DNA of 64,000 bases from Megaustenia siamemsis (GCA_032433765.1 JAVIAB010000041.1:72810232-72874231); one strand, 5' to 3'; numbered from the stretch's first letter, positions 30,776 through 41,846 are shown. The notes: generated from the letters alone by a model not told the origin. Made by a program: numbers and translations.

Positions 30776-31043
30776 ACTAAACATGTAAATATCCCCATTC
30801 TTTCAAATCATTCATCTGGAAGCTTCTCATCCAAATAAAAGCCAACACTGACAATGTCAAGTGTTATGGCTCCTCCTAAACACTCACTGACACTTTGGTG
30901 TCAAAATCTAAGTGTGTTTGTCCACTTGTGTGGAACAGTTTGTCTGGCGGTGTTCTCCTTCCTATCTTCCATGTTCAAGGTAAAGGAAGTGAGGGGTCTG
31001 TCTGAGAGGCAAGCTTATGTTTAGAGTCTCCCCTTGATTATCT
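30776..31043. other. Unique sequence, no supported gene
   Basis: The minus frame from about 30985 (MEDRKENTARQTVPHKW) is open for only some 25 codons. No other structure. Confidence 0.3.
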
Positions 31044-31057
31044 CAACAGCCTCTTTT

Positions 31058-31246
31058 CATCATCATCATCATTGAGTGCCGTCTCCGCAACGAAGGTTGG
31101 CTACCTGGAGCGCCATTCTGCTCTATCTCTTGCTTTGATGGTGCAGGTTGTCATCGGTTGATTTGTCCATCTTTTGATGTTACTCGTCCATGTTAATCTT
31201 GGTCTGCCTCTGCCTCTTTTACCTTGTATTTTCCCCTCCAGGATTA
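31058..31246 (-). mobile_element. RTE-type LINE, family B, 189-bp 3' stub with target-site duplication
   Basis: It begins with catcatcatcatcattgagt (reversed tail) and ends within the lysine-rich region. A perfect 14-base duplication, caacagcctctttt, lies at 31044-31057 and 31247-31260. Severe 5' truncation with a preserved duplication shows target-primed insertion. Confidence 0.92.
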
Positions 31247-31499
31247 CAACAGCCTCTTTTAGCATCCTGAATTAAACTTGCTTTAGTTTCATTGTTCTAA
31301 AAGAGACCTCCATTTCCAATGTCCCACTCTCGACTCGTTTATCAGTCCGTGAGACATAAATGCTGTGAATATTCATGCCCAGCATCCCTGTTTGGGAAGG
31401 TTCCAAACATAACTATATCAGTGTGCACTTTGTATTATCATAAGACACTAAAGTGTCTGTGCTAATCTTCATTACAATGTTGCGTTACCAATGCCAGCG

Positions 31500-31893
31500 C
31501 TAGACCCTAGATGCAAGAACAATAAAAAAAATAATCTCTACCGAGACAAATGTGTTAGACGAATGACAGGAAACAGCCTGAGAGACAAGATCAGAAATGA
31601 AGTAGTGAGAAAATTCCTAGGAATAGCCCCCACCATAGAATATATAAAGAAACAACAGATACAATGGTTTGGCCATGAGACAAGGCAGAGTGATCAAAAT
31701 ACAACACAACAAGCCTTCATTGTGAGAACATCCGACTCAAGGGTCGACCGCAAAAAAAAAATGGACAGATGGAATATTAGAAGCACTGGGAAACCTAGCA
31801 ACAGAGGTGAACAGTAGAGCAAAAGACCACAAATTATATCTCCCCTCGATGCTGAAAAGCAAATGAGGAAGTAAAGAAGAAGAAGAAGAAGAC
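31500..31893 (+). mobile_element. RTE-type LINE, family G, 3' fragment
   Basis: The frame has MTGNSLRDKIRNEVVRKFLG, IQWFGHETRQ and a RKKKMDRW segment, the RTE C-terminal pattern LRDxIRNExxRxxLGI...WFGH. It ends in a (GAA)n tail at 31877-31893. Confidence 0.75.
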
Positions 31894-32055
31894 TAAAGTG
31901 TCAACTACCCACTTGCCTGGAATGACTCCTATATTACAAAAATCCTCTCACATCCACTACTTTCGAAGGTATCTCTGAACTGCATAATTTTAGATGTGAC
32001 TATAATCTTTTGTCGATCAAAAAGAAATTTCTCTTGAAACAATCAAAGTTCCCTT

Positions 32056-32262
32056 CATATGGTGGGTTGGGTGGTCTGGTTGTAAGACGTCGACCTCAAG
32101 GCAGGAAGGTCCCAGGGTTTAAATATTACCACAGGTGGTAGAAATTTTCTCAAAAGATGAATCCATATTTTCTTTGAGGCATTACCTTCCCCCTGATCTC
32201 TGGGTAGAGAGATCCGCTGTCTAGCTAACGCGGAAAATGGTGAAATATAACAAAAAACCTTT
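32056..32262 (+). mobile_element. tRNA-related SINE, family S-III (single copy)
   Basis: ggtggtctggttgtaagacg + tcgacctcaagg gives an A-box-like head, and cagggtttaaatatt a degenerate B-box. A body follows. Only one copy in the window, so tentative. Confidence 0.45.
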
Positions 32263-32309
32263 AGCATTTAACAAGTTGAAAAGAGTAGGCCATAAATGGC
32301 CGCTACCTG

Positions 32310-32395
32310 TGCATAAATTGTTCTGTAGATCTACCTGTGCACAATTGTTCTGTAGATCTACCTGTGCACAAATTGTTCTGTAAATCTACCTGTGC
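32310..32395. repeat. 30-bp short tandem repeat, 3 copies
   Basis: Repeats of ttgttctgtagatctacctg + tgcacaaa directly precede the candidate exon at 32401. Confidence 0.85.
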
Positions 32396-32400
32396 TGGGG

Positions 32401-32505
32401 ATGAATGTGTGGGGCCCAATGTGCAAATATTGCCGCTTTGCTGTCAACCAGCGACAATACATCAACGGGCACTGGGTGAACGATAAGAAGATATACTGCC
32501 ATAAA
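32401..32505 (+). CDS. Candidate exon, Cys-rich, unknown
   Basis: The frame from ATG 32401 reads MNVWGPMCKYCRFAVNQ, then a WVNDKKIYCHK end followed by GTAAAT. C-x2-C plus C-H could bind zinc. It is open upstream through the repeat as well, and I find no acceptor. Unrecognised; it may be chance. Confidence 0.28.
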
Positions 32506-32841
32506 GTAAATAATGAAATGTATGGTGCCAAAATCACATGATGTATGTGGGCAGTACTAGTGCATGTAGTTTAAAGGGAACTATGGTTTTACCTTTAACA
32601 AAAGTGTACATTTAGCTGGCCATAAATGTACACACAGTCACGTGTATAAACAATGAGATAAGAACCAAGACCCAAGCTGTTGTCTGTCATTAAACAAACA
32701 TTCAACTAGGACTACTAAAGGAACATAAGGGACAGATTAAATACCTTCAGCTTTGTCGACAAGTGATCACATTCAGAATTGGTGCAATAAATTACGCTTT
32801 GATAAATCAATAACGGCTATGATAATTATCACTGCTTTTAG

Positions 32842-32944
32842 GTTATAAATGATGGGTTTGCTGTTCGGCACAGTTGGAGCTCAGTGGCTTTCTTGGTCCA
32901 CTGCAAAAGGAAGAACAGTAAAAGAGAAGAGCGGTACTTTCTGG
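32842..32944 (+). CDS. Candidate exon, unknown, possibly joined to 32401-32505
   Basis: A good acceptor, tatcactgcttttag, is followed by an open frame VINDGFAVRHSWSSVAFLV with a basic end, and a possible donor GTAACT. The phase fits 32505. No homology recognised. Confidence 0.22.
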
Positions 32945-32999
32945 GTAACTACCAGTAGTTTAATTCGGAGATCATAGCAGCGGCCTGGCTAGAAACACA

Positions 33000-33337
33000 A
33001 CCTTTAACTCAAGTGTTTTCTACCACCCAAAGTCTGACGAGAGAGATGGATACCTCCAACTATCAAGGAGGGATCAAATCATCATACTTCGCCTCCGCAC
33101 TGGCCACACCAGAAACCACATGTTCACCAAACTAAAAGTTGGTACTACCAGCCAATGCCACCGCACATTGGACAACATGACAACAAAACATGTTCTACAG
33201 GATTTCCCCCAGTACACAGACCTGAGAATTGCAATGTGGACCACACCCACCTCCCTGGAAGAGAAACTATACGGGGCAACCGAATCACTTAAACAGACAG
33301 CTGCCTTCATGAAAGAGTCCGGAATCCTACTCTGAAA
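33000..33337 (+). mobile_element. LINE C-terminus with Cys/His knuckle (I/jockey-like)
   Basis: The frame reads QIIILRLRTGHTRNHMFTKL, a QCHRTLDNMTTKHVLQDFP segment, and TSLEEKLYGATESLKQTAAF before the stop TGA near 33337. 'RLRTGH' followed by a Cys/His cluster and 'LxGxxESLxxTAxF' is the usual C-terminus after RNase H in such LINEs. The first Cys pair of the knuckle is degraded. The fragment at 59600-60560 belongs to the same group. Confidence 0.75.
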
Positions 33338-33599
33338 GAGCCATGATCGCAGAAGAAGTGTTTTTGGAGTGACTCGATGGTATGCTTAGGTAAATCAAGG
33401 AGGATGTGCTCAACTCCTCTTTCTTGTCTTTTATTAACCCTTTCAGACCTGATATATTTCTGTTTGCAATTTTTAAAATATTTGATTGGATTCGATCACG
33501 GCAGTGACTTCTAACAACAATACTATATGCTTCATATGGGAAACATTATAAACAATTTTTTGGTGAAATAGAAATAACTCAGGGCATATTGGGATCTGT

Positions 33600-33935
33600 T
33601 TCATCTTCGTTCCTGGACACTTTGACATGAGAGGAAACGAATGAGCTGACAGCCTGGCTGAAACAACTGTTGTGGATGACTGACGAGCAATGGACTAGGC
33701 TGACGTTCTGAATCCCTTATGGAGGCTGGTGCACTGATGATTCAATCAATGGCCACGAATCTACAACTATGTGCAGACCACATGATTATGCGGTCAAACT
33801 GGGGATGACAGAAAGGAGCACTGTAGGGGAGACATAGAAGAATAACAAATCAAGAAAGAAGGAGTGGTCAGTCCCAATACACTGAGGGACATACTGGGGA
33901 GGAGATCTGAGCACTTATGGACTTGTCTGATATGC
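33600..33935 (+). mobile_element. LINE RNase H fragment, family F, decayed
   Basis: FVPGHFDMRGNE, then a stop and ADSLAETTV, mirrors the H-x-G-x-R-G-N-E RNase H end. The 3' block ggagatctgagcacttatgg matches 8420. Confidence 0.6.
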
Positions 33936-34700
33936 AGTCTAGAGACAGAGATTCTTTCAGATGGGCTGTGGTGAATGCAACATTCTGTGGGAGATCTGGC
34001 TAGAGACAGAGATTCTTTCAGATGGGCTGTGGTGAATGCAACGTTCTGTGAGAGATCTGGCTAGAGACAGAGATTCTTTCAGACGGGCTGTGGTGAATGC
34101 AACGTTCTGTGGGAGATCTGGCTAGAGACAGAGATTCTTTCAGATGGGCTGTGGTGAATGCAACGTTCTGTGGGAGATCTGGCTAGAGACAGAGATTCTT
34201 TCAGATGGGCTGTGGTGAATGCAACGTTCTGTGGGAGATCTGGCTAGAGACAGAGATTCTTTCAGATGGGCTGTGGTGAATGCAACGTTCTGTGAGAGAT
34301 CTGGCTAGAGACAGAGATTCTTTCAGATGGGCTGTGGTGAATGCAACATTCTGTGAGAGATCTGGCTAGAGACAGAGATTCTTTCAGATGGGCTGTGGTG
34401 AATGGAACGTTCTGTGAGAGATCTGGCTAGAGACAGAGATTCTTTCAGATGGGCTGTGGTGAATTCAACGTTCTGTGGGAGATCTGGCTAGAGACAGAGA
34501 TTCTTTCAGATGGGCTGTGGTGAATGCAACGTTCTGTGGGAGATCTGGCTAGAGACAGAGATTCTTTCAGATGGGCTGTGGTGAATGCAACGTTCTGTGG
34601 GAGATCTGGCTAGAGACAGAGATTCTTTCAGATGGGCTGTGGTGAATGCAACGTTCTGTGGGAGATATGGCTAGAGACAGAGAATCTTTTAGATGGACTA
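33936..34700. repeat. 61-bp minisatellite, about 12 copies
   Basis: The unit is ggctagagacagagattctt + tcagatgggctgtggtgaat + gcaacgttctgtgggagatct. It starts directly at the end of the family F LINE fragment. Confidence 0.97.
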
Positions 34701-34849
34701 TGGTGAATGCAACATGCGGCAAAGGACATGCGACCTGATGATGACTGTTAATAAAAGTGGCTGTGTGTGAAAGCCCAACACATTTAGCTAGCTGCACTAC
34801 CATTATAAATGGCATTATCTGGACTCAATATAGCAACTTTGCACTGTAA

Positions 34850-35275
34850 CCATCATCATCATGTTCCAATGCCTGCTGGCTTAGTTGATCATGTCTCTCC
34901 ACACCTTTAAATCTCAACAGTTATTTATCATTTCTGTGTTGACCTTCTGCAAAGCCATTCTCTTAAGCTGTCTGTTATCTTTTCTCTTTGCTTCCTTCTA
35001 TCTCTTCGTCCCTCAATTTTCCCAGTTGTTACAATATATTCCAGCTGTTACCTTTTCATTCCATGGCAAAAATAATGATTGTTTCTTAATATTGGAAATT
35101 AGCTCTCTTTTAGCTTTGGCCTCTTGCACAATGTTTTTATTACTCTTCTTAGCTGTCCATGATATTCTCAACATTCTTCTGCAAAACCACATTTCTACAG
35201 CCTCCAGTGATTTTCTTGTCTGTTGCCCCATTGTCCATGATTCACATCCATATGTTAAGACTGGCGTAGCACTAT
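34850..35275 (-). mobile_element. RTE-type LINE, family C, 3' fragment
   Basis: In reverse it encodes [20 protein letters not shown] and MLRISWTAKKSNKNI. The tail region is catcatcatgttccaatgcc, a diverged form of the family end. Confidence 0.8.
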
Positions 35276-35395
35276 AAGCAACCCGCATGCTATGCAACTG
35301 CCTTCCACAACACACTAGGTACTGTTTGTGCCAGAATCGGCATGTTCTGTGTGTTAAATGTAGAGGGAATTTTGCCAGAAACGGCATGTGTTGTC

Positions 35396-36028
35396 TACCT
35401 ATGTTGTAGCACATTATGTTGTCTACATATGTTGTAGCACACTATGTTGTCTACCTATGTTGTAGCACATTATGTTGTCTACCTATGTTGTAGCACATTA
35501 TGTTGTCTACCTATGTTGTAGCACATTATGTTGTCTACCTATGTTGTAGCACATTATGTTGTCTACCTATGTTGTAGCACATTATGTTGTCTACATATGT
35601 TGTAGCACACTATGTTGTCTACCTATGTTGTAGCACATTATGTTGTCTACCTATGTTGTAGGACACTACGTTGTCTACCTATGTTGTAGCACACTACATT
35701 GTCTACTTATGTTGTAGCACACTATGTTGTCTACCTATGTTGTAGCACATTATGTTGTCTACCTATGTTGTAGCACACTATGTTGTCTACCTATGTTGTA
35801 GCACACTATATTGTCTACTTATGTTGTAGCACACTATGTTGTCTACCTATGTTGTAGCACATTATGTTGTCTACCTATGTTGTAGCACATTATGTTGTCT
35901 ACCTATGTTGTAGCACATTATATTGTCTACCTATGTTGTAGCACACTATGTTGTCTACCTATATTGTAGCACATTATGTCTACCTATGTTTAGCACACTA
36001 TGTTGTCTACCTATGTTGTAGCACATTA
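35396..36028. repeat. 28-bp minisatellite, about 22 copies
   Basis: The unit is tgttgtctacctatgttgta + gcacatta. Each unit carries a tctacctatgttgtag string that resembles a 3' splice site. It runs straight into the candidate exon at 36022. Confidence 0.97.
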
Positions 36029-36204
36029 ACGCTGGGCCTACTTTGCAACACACGAAAGGCTCGAGCACGGCGATGATCCAAGAAGCCATGCCAGCGAGAT
36101 CAACGTCACCCGAACAAGGTCTTGATGACCATACAGAACAGCCAAAGAAAGAAGAGTCGGCGACGGAAGACTTTAAGTACACACGGGGACCACACAGTCA
36201 AATG
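36022..36204 (+). CDS. Candidate exon at minisatellite edge, unknown
   Basis: Starting after the last tctacctatgttgtag of the 28-bp array, the frame is open for 61 codons, including STAMIQEAMPARSTSPEQG and a DDHTEQPKKEESATEDF acidic stretch. It ends at AAATG followed by GTACGTG, a good donor. The sequence is CpG-richer than its surroundings. No homology recognised; the minus strand is open too, so the strand is uncertain. Confidence 0.3.
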
Positions 36205-36375
36205 GTACGTGCTATGTCTTGTACTTATACCTACCTACTGAACTACCTACTCATCCACCTACTTACTGTCCTTACTATATTGTTCACTACCTATTGCAGT
36301 AATGCCGTGTGTTGACTTCGTTGATCCTATTGTTGTCAAATAGCTATGGTCCATGGCCGTCATGTAGCGTAACTC

Positions 36376-36393
36376 CCCCCCCCCCCCCGACCG
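36376..36393. repeat. poly-C tract
   Basis: About 16 consecutive C on the plus strand, about 33 bases upstream of the CRE-like site. Confidence 0.9.
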
Positions 36394-36425
36394 AGAAGAA
36401 GTTTGGTTGCGAGGAATGCCGGCCG

Positions 36426-36445
36426 TGACGTCACTGCATATAAAA
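36426..36445 (+). promoter_or_regulatory. CRE-like palindrome and TATA-like box
   Basis: TGACGTCA (36426-36433) is followed at 36439 by TATAAAA in a CpG-containing context (gaatgccggccgtgacg). The arrangement is promoter-like; no transcript can be assigned from sequence. Confidence 0.35.
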
Positions 36446-36552
36446 TTTGTATTTTTGACCCCAAAAAAATTGCTAAAAAAGTTGACCTATATAACTGGAC
36501 TGCTTTTTGTGTGGTGGGGGTTGGTGGGGGCGGGGGTGGGTGATGGAGTGTG

Positions 36553-36860
36553 TGTTGACCATTGTTCCAGCTGACGGTCTACTGAGCCGCAACATCGTTT
36601 GATTTTGTGTAGTCCACACCCAGGTAAAGCTGTAACCATACCGTTTTTCTGTTAATCCTCACCATCAGCTTTACAGCAGCTTCACATTATTATATTTTTT
36701 AAAGTCCTGACCACTGTTCCAGCTGAAGACCCTACTGAGCCGCAATGCCATTTTCAATTTGTGTTGTCCACGTACGTAAAGCTGTAACTATACCACTTTT
36801 TTTCCCTGTTTTATTTTCATCCTCATCATCAGCTTTACAGCAGCTTCTAATGTGTATGCA
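36553..36860. repeat. Imperfect ~150-bp direct duplication containing inverted motifs
   Basis: Two copies (about 36553-36700 and 36708-36860) share ccattgttccagctgacg / ccactgttccagctgaag, ctactgagccgcaa and then gtaaagctgtaac. Each copy has GTAAAGCTG followed 40-60 bases later by CAGCTTTACAGCAGCTTC, so a 9-base stem can form. Confidence 0.75.
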
Positions 36861-37183
36861 TTTACGCCTATGCCCCATAAACCGAAACCTCCCTCCAGCC
36901 AGTGCTCTTATTCTCTCCCCTCGTTGCATGGGCGTGCGTGTTCAAGACAATCAGCCAGGCCGAGGACATGGCGAGGTTATGAGTTCCAGTCAACGAGACT
37001 TTTCGCTGAAGGGCAAAAAAGTGAATGTCTCGAGGACAATCGAGTGGAGGACACAGACGTGACAACCCACTGTCGCTTATTAGAAATGCACCCAGAAACG
37101 TGGAGTCACGTCGCATAGCATAATAATGCCGTCCGTAGTTGTTTGTGCGTGACGTGTGGAAAGATATCAAAGTTCTAGTCAAA

Positions 37184-37487
37184 TAAAACATAAAACGTTA
37201 CGAAGCAGCTAAACTAATAGAAAGTCAAAATAAATTACGACGTTTCGGCAAAAGCCTTCATCTGGTTTAACATACACACTATTAAAATTAAGCAAATAAA
37301 TCAAAACACGAAAAAAAACACTGATCTAAAAAATGGCGGACTTTAGATCAAAGTTTGGTTTCATGCTGGGATTTCTTTGTTTAATTTAAAGTTTGTGTGC
37401 TAAACCTGATGAAGACTTTTACCGAAATGTCGTAGTGAGTCTTATCTTTCTATTAGTTTAGCCGTTTCGTACCGTTTAATGTTTAAT
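37184..37487. mobile_element. Foldback / MITE-like element, ~100-bp inverted arms
   Basis: The left arm 37184-37285 (contains gctaaactaatagaaag and tttcggcaaaagccttcatc) is the inverse of the right arm 37386-37487 (gatgaagacttttaccgaaa, ctttctattagtttagc) at roughly 80% identity, around a ~100-base AT-rich centre. No coding capacity, so mobility would depend on another element. Confidence 0.75.
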
Positions 37488-37756
37488 TTACATGTTGTCT
37501 CACATTCAGTTATAACAACGGCCCGTATAGTATTTTATATATAGACCGCTTCTTAAATTGTATTTTTTTTTTTTTTATCTCGGTACCTGTGGTGACGAGG
37601 AAGCGACATTATGGAGTTCATATGAAGACTGTGGAGGCGTAACCCGGCAGGAAATACGCAAATAAGTCTTATGTGGGGGTTGGGAGGGGGGGGCGGAGAC
37701 GTAATTTGGCAGTTCAAAAAATCCGGAGATGAGAGATATATAAACAAAGAGGTTGA

Positions 37757-38098
37757 TGGACACGAGAAAAAAATATGATAAATCGTACAAGGACAATAGA
37801 GAAGAGAGTGACGGACAAGAGAAAAAATGTGATAAATCGTACATGGACAATAGAAAAGAGTGACGGACAAGAGAAAAAATGTGATAAATCGTACATGGAC
37901 AATAGAAAAGAGAGTGACGGACAAGAGAAAAAATGTGATAAATCGTACATGGACAATAGAAAAGAGAGTGACGGACAAGAGAAAAAATATGATAATCGTA
38001 CATGGACAATAGAAAAGAAAGTGACGGACAAGAGAAAAAATATGATAAATCGTACATGGACAATAGAAAAGAGAGTGACAGACAGAGAAAAAATGTGA
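37757..38098. repeat. 54-bp minisatellite, about 6 copies
   Basis: The unit is gagagtgacggacaagagaa + aaaatgtgataaatcgtaca + tggacaatagaaaa. 54 is a multiple of three, so both strands show long spurious frames. Confidence 0.96.
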
Positions 38099-38147
38099 TA
38101 TTACTTACTATACAATTTTACAATTTACAATATTACTTTTATTAGAC

Positions 38148-38465
38148 TGTTGTGTCTTTTAACATGGCCCAAAAAATTTCATTTATCTGCTCTAATTGTG
38201 TTTTAGTAGTTCTCTTTTTCATTTTTAGTTGTTTAAGACTTCATCGTCTGTTTCTTTTTCTACCATCCTATTCTCTATAGAACACATTTCAAAGGCTTCA
38301 CTTTTCTGTCCTATTTTCTGGTCTAATGTCCATGTTTCTGCACCATACAGGAATACTGAGAAGATTTAACATTTTGCTATTCTTAGTTTTAGTCCTGGTG
38401 TTATTTGTTTTGATGTTAGTACATTTTTCATGGCATTAAATGACTTTTTGTCATACATATTCTTT
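38148..38465 (-). mobile_element. RTE-type LINE, family B, internal fragment
   Basis: In reverse it matches 4260-4590 (mirror of atgaaaagtatactaacatc ... catgtaaaagacacaacag). No tail. Truncated on both sides. Confidence 0.78.
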
Positions 38466-38846
38466 TGTTTATTACTAGCAATAGAACATACCAATAATAG
38501 AAAGAAGATAGGTAGCAGTGATAAACGTGTCTGGAAACAGCACAGATATCTGATAAACATATCATAGCAGGATTTGTCCAACACGAAATAGTTGAGTTTA
38601 TCTACTACACAGACGTCAGCACATGTCTACGAACACTAGGAAACACGGCTGGATGGTAAGAAACTACCAAGTTAACTTTAAATGATAACGTGAAAACTGC
38701 CGAAATACGACATATATGATTTACTGGCATATCCCATTAGCTCCTCTGATAATCACATTCGGTTAGCTCTTGAGAACCGCCCTATAAACCGCTCTGGCTC
38801 CTTAAGTCGAGTGGAATTAATGATCGTCATCGTTTTCTCTAATGGC
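38466..38846. other. Nothing recognised
   Basis: Unique sequence without tandem structure or convincing frame. Confidence 0.45.
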
Positions 38847-38859
38847 ACTTCATGCTCCC

Positions 38860-39217
38860 GTCCGGTTAGCGCAATCGATAGGCGGTTGGCTTACCACGGC
38901 AACAGCCGGGGTTCGTTCCCTGGCGAGGACACCTGGGTTTTACTAATTCCCTAAAATTAGTGGGAGCGCGATAGCTCAGTGGTTAGTGAACTGGACTACT
39001 ACGGACAAGGTGGTAGTGTTCGATCCCAACCGACGGCTCCGGGTTCACCCAGCCTTAAATGGGTACCGGATTTTTTCTGGGAAAGTAAAGCAGCAGGGCG
39101 TAATACCGACCACATTACCCCAAAAATCATGTGCTGAAGGTCTGTAAATATAGGGTCACTAACACCATATTTCCCTATACGCCACTTGGCGTGACGGGGG
39201 GTACTTTACTTTTACTT
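38860..39217 (+). mobile_element. Dimeric tRNA-derived SINE with 13-base target-site duplication
   Basis: The first monomer (38860-38965) has its own tRNA-like head, tccggttagcgcaatcgata, and B-box, ggggttcgttccctgg. The second (38966-39217) is family S-I with gcgatagctcagtggttagt and gttcgatcccaacc. One perfect target-site duplication, acttcatgctccc (38847-38859 and 39218-39230), encloses both, so the pair moved as a unit. The S-I head lacks one base of the usual ggagccgcg. Confidence 0.88.
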
Positions 39218-39230
39218 ACTTCATGCTCCC

Positions 39231-39849
39231 ATCTAAATGTTGCAACCACACTTTTCATGCTTCTTTTATGTGATAATTTTAGAACACCCCTTGTTTTATC
39301 TCACAGTATATATATTTGGCGTCTCGTTTTGTTATTTATTTATTTTTTTAAATAGAGTTACACCCGTCTGGCAACCATTTTGATTCTACTTATTCGGACG
39401 CATTCAGACTTGTCTGTTAGTGCTTATCTTTAAAGCCGAAAGTCTGGTTTGTGTCGTATTGTATTACTCTCAAAACTTAAATACATCAATATATATATAT
39501 ATATATATAATATATATACACATACAATTACTGTATGAACTATTCTGCATGTTTTGAATTTTCCCACTTTGCAAAAGAAACGGCAGCAACTCACGACAGG
39601 CAAAATAAAATACCTTACATCTGACACCAGGATGCCATATTTAGTGGTGTGTGTGGTGCCCTGTAGCATATCAAGTCGATGAGAAGTAGAGAATTAAACT
39701 TAAAATCACGTGATTACATTTGACAGACAGTAAAGGAGGAGGGAGGGGGGCAGTGCTTTTCCTCACCGACGCTACCTTACCTAACTTAGCTCACTTATCT
39801 ATCCCCTCCCACCCCCAGATTATAACGCCCCATTGGCATACACAAATAA
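39231..39849. other. Mostly unique; (TA)n at 39487-39520
   Basis: A TA microsatellite and a G-rich patch at 39737-39750; otherwise nothing recognised. Confidence 0.5.
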
Positions 39850-40122
39850 GGTAAAAAAAAAAAAAAGAAAGAACAGTAAGAAAGAAGAAAGAAAGAAAAA
39901 AAGAAAGAAACAACAGTAAGAGAAGGAAAGACAGAAAGAAAGAAAGACAGAAAGAAAGAAAGACAGAAAGAAAGAATAAAGAAAGAAATAAATAAAGAAG
40001 AAAGAAAGAAAGAAATAAAAATAAAGAAAGAAAGAAAGAAGAAAGAAAGAAAAGAAAGAAAGAAAGAAGAAAGAAAAAGAAAGAAAAAGAAAGAAAGAAA
40101 GAAAAGAAAGAAAGAAAGAAAG
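39850..40122. repeat. (GAAA)n microsatellite region
   Basis: About 270 bases of gaaagaaagaaa with small interruptions. Phe/Ser-rich minus-strand frames are artefacts. Confidence 0.96.
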
Positions 40123-40754
40123 GAGGATTCTACCCCTTTCTCGCGACAGTTCACGAAACACAGATATCTTAAAATGTGAACGGTTCAGGAGGAAGGCAAA
40201 CCGGTAGAGCATAAAGAATCCGTGTTGACATCGGATATGCTGGGCTATCACAGCTTGCTCCACACCAAGACCCTGCGCAAATGTGACCCGCTTATTAAGT
40301 CTTTTTACAGGCGGATAAGAAAAAGAAATACCGCCGGGCTAACGAAAAGCAACAGTTGCGGGTCATAGTCAACTATGCGCGTATGATTTTACTGAAAGGC
40401 ATTTACAGACGTTACTATCGATATATTTTTTTTCTCAAAATTGTTGCGTTGACTTTCCACTTCGTACGCGCATTTACTTTATTTTATTGGGTTTTTTTAT
40501 TTTATTTTAGTGCCCCCGTTGAATGTTTTTTTTTAACAGCTGTTTAACTCCCGCTTGCTAAAATAGCAATAAATATCGATTTCGCGATATCTTTATGGAG
40601 TTCAACAGTTGTAACAGAGTGTGTTGTGCAACCCGCGACTGTGAATAAGTTACACACGGCGAGCCTGTGCGGTGTTCAACTATTGTGGAGCAATGATTTC
40701 ATTTTGCTTACTTCAACTACCTTTCTTTCTCAAGCACAAAAGTAAAGCTCAGGA
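40123..40754. other. Nothing recognised
   Basis: Unique sequence with T-rich tracts near 40430-40545; no supported frame or repeat. Confidence 0.45.
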
Positions 40755-41805
40755 TTTCTCAAATAAAAACGTATTACCCACCCTTACATATGTATGCGAC
40801 AGTTGAAAAAACAACTGAAGAAATAGAAAATAAACTGGATGTATTTCAAAACAATTCTTCTTCAACATTTCAGCCCTGTGGAGCATAGGTCTTCAACAAA
40901 CATTTTACTAGTCATTCTGTTTCTTGCCATTCTTTTAAGATCGTTCCATGTCTTCCCCATCATCTTCATCTCTGCTTCTATCTGTCTTCTCCTAGATTCC
41001 TTGGTTCTCTTTGTCTTTTCCCATGGGTATTCCAAAAAAAGAGACTTGTGTAATACTCTCAGTTGGCTTCCGCAGTGTATGTCAAATTCAGGCGCCATTG
41101 TCTTCGCTGTATCTCTTTATCCACTGGTATTTGACTGGTACATTTCCATAATTCTATGTAGTGATTTTGTCCTGCCATTTCATCCTTTTATTCTGGCGTA
41201 AGCATATTAATGAAAGTCTGTATCTTCATGATTGTCATTTTTTGTTGTTCTCCATGTTTCACAACCATATAATACGACTGACCTAACATTGGAGTTGAAC
41301 ATTTTTATTGTTGTATTTAACCTAATTTCTTTGGACTTTCATGTTTCCCAGTGCAACAAAAACTCCTCTTGCTTTTGATATCCATATTTGAAAACAAGTA
41401 CCTGAAGAAAAATATTCGTATACCTTGGAATGAGTTCAAGACTAGTGCAGAAATAAGAGAAATGACAAACATCCAAAAATATCAACTATAATGAAGAGAA
41501 GGTGGCCATATGTTGGCCATGTGATGAGAACAGACAACAAAAGAATATCAAAGCAAGCCCTCAAATGGGGAATCAGAGTGCACAAGAAAAATAGGTCGAC
41601 CCAGAGATACACTAAAAATGAACATTATAGCGAGAAGAAACAAGAGCAGGCATTAGCTCCCTCGCCGGGATTAAGCAATTCGTCCAGAACAGAGCCATGT
41701 GGCGCGGCACAATGCAGGTTATGTGCAAGGTTCTAATAATTGAAAGATCGTCGGACATAAGAGTACAGGAATATCTGCCCTATGTACTAGCACATAAGAA
41801 AGATT

Positions 41806-41808
<3 letters not shown>
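40755..41808 (+). mobile_element. RTE-type LINE, family A (divergent), interrupted
   Basis: Left part 40755-40854 encodes TTEEIENKLDVFQN. After the inserted element the right part resumes NKYLKKNIRIPWNEFKTSAE and RRWPYVGHVMRTDNKRISKQ. Divergent from the other A copies. Ends near an (AT)n at 41808. Confidence 0.78.
40855..41385 (-). mobile_element. RTE-type LINE, family E, nested in family A
   Basis: In reverse it encodes ESRRRQIEAEMKMMGKTW and [14 protein letters not shown] before a stop, the typical terminal helix region of RTE-like proteins. Its 12-base flanks atttcaaaacaa (40843-40854) and atttgaaaacaa (41386-41397) differ by one base and read as a target-site duplication in the family A frame. 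Confidence 0.85.

Positions 41809-41846
<38 letters not shown>

Noticed and set aside
33074..33310. Minus-strand 78-codon frame
   Set aside because: Antisense of the LINE C-terminus with its RLRTGH and terminal motifs on the plus strand.
36745..37062. Plus-strand 105-codon frame and its minus counterparts
   Set aside because: No domain, splice or start context; it overlaps the duplicated non-coding block.
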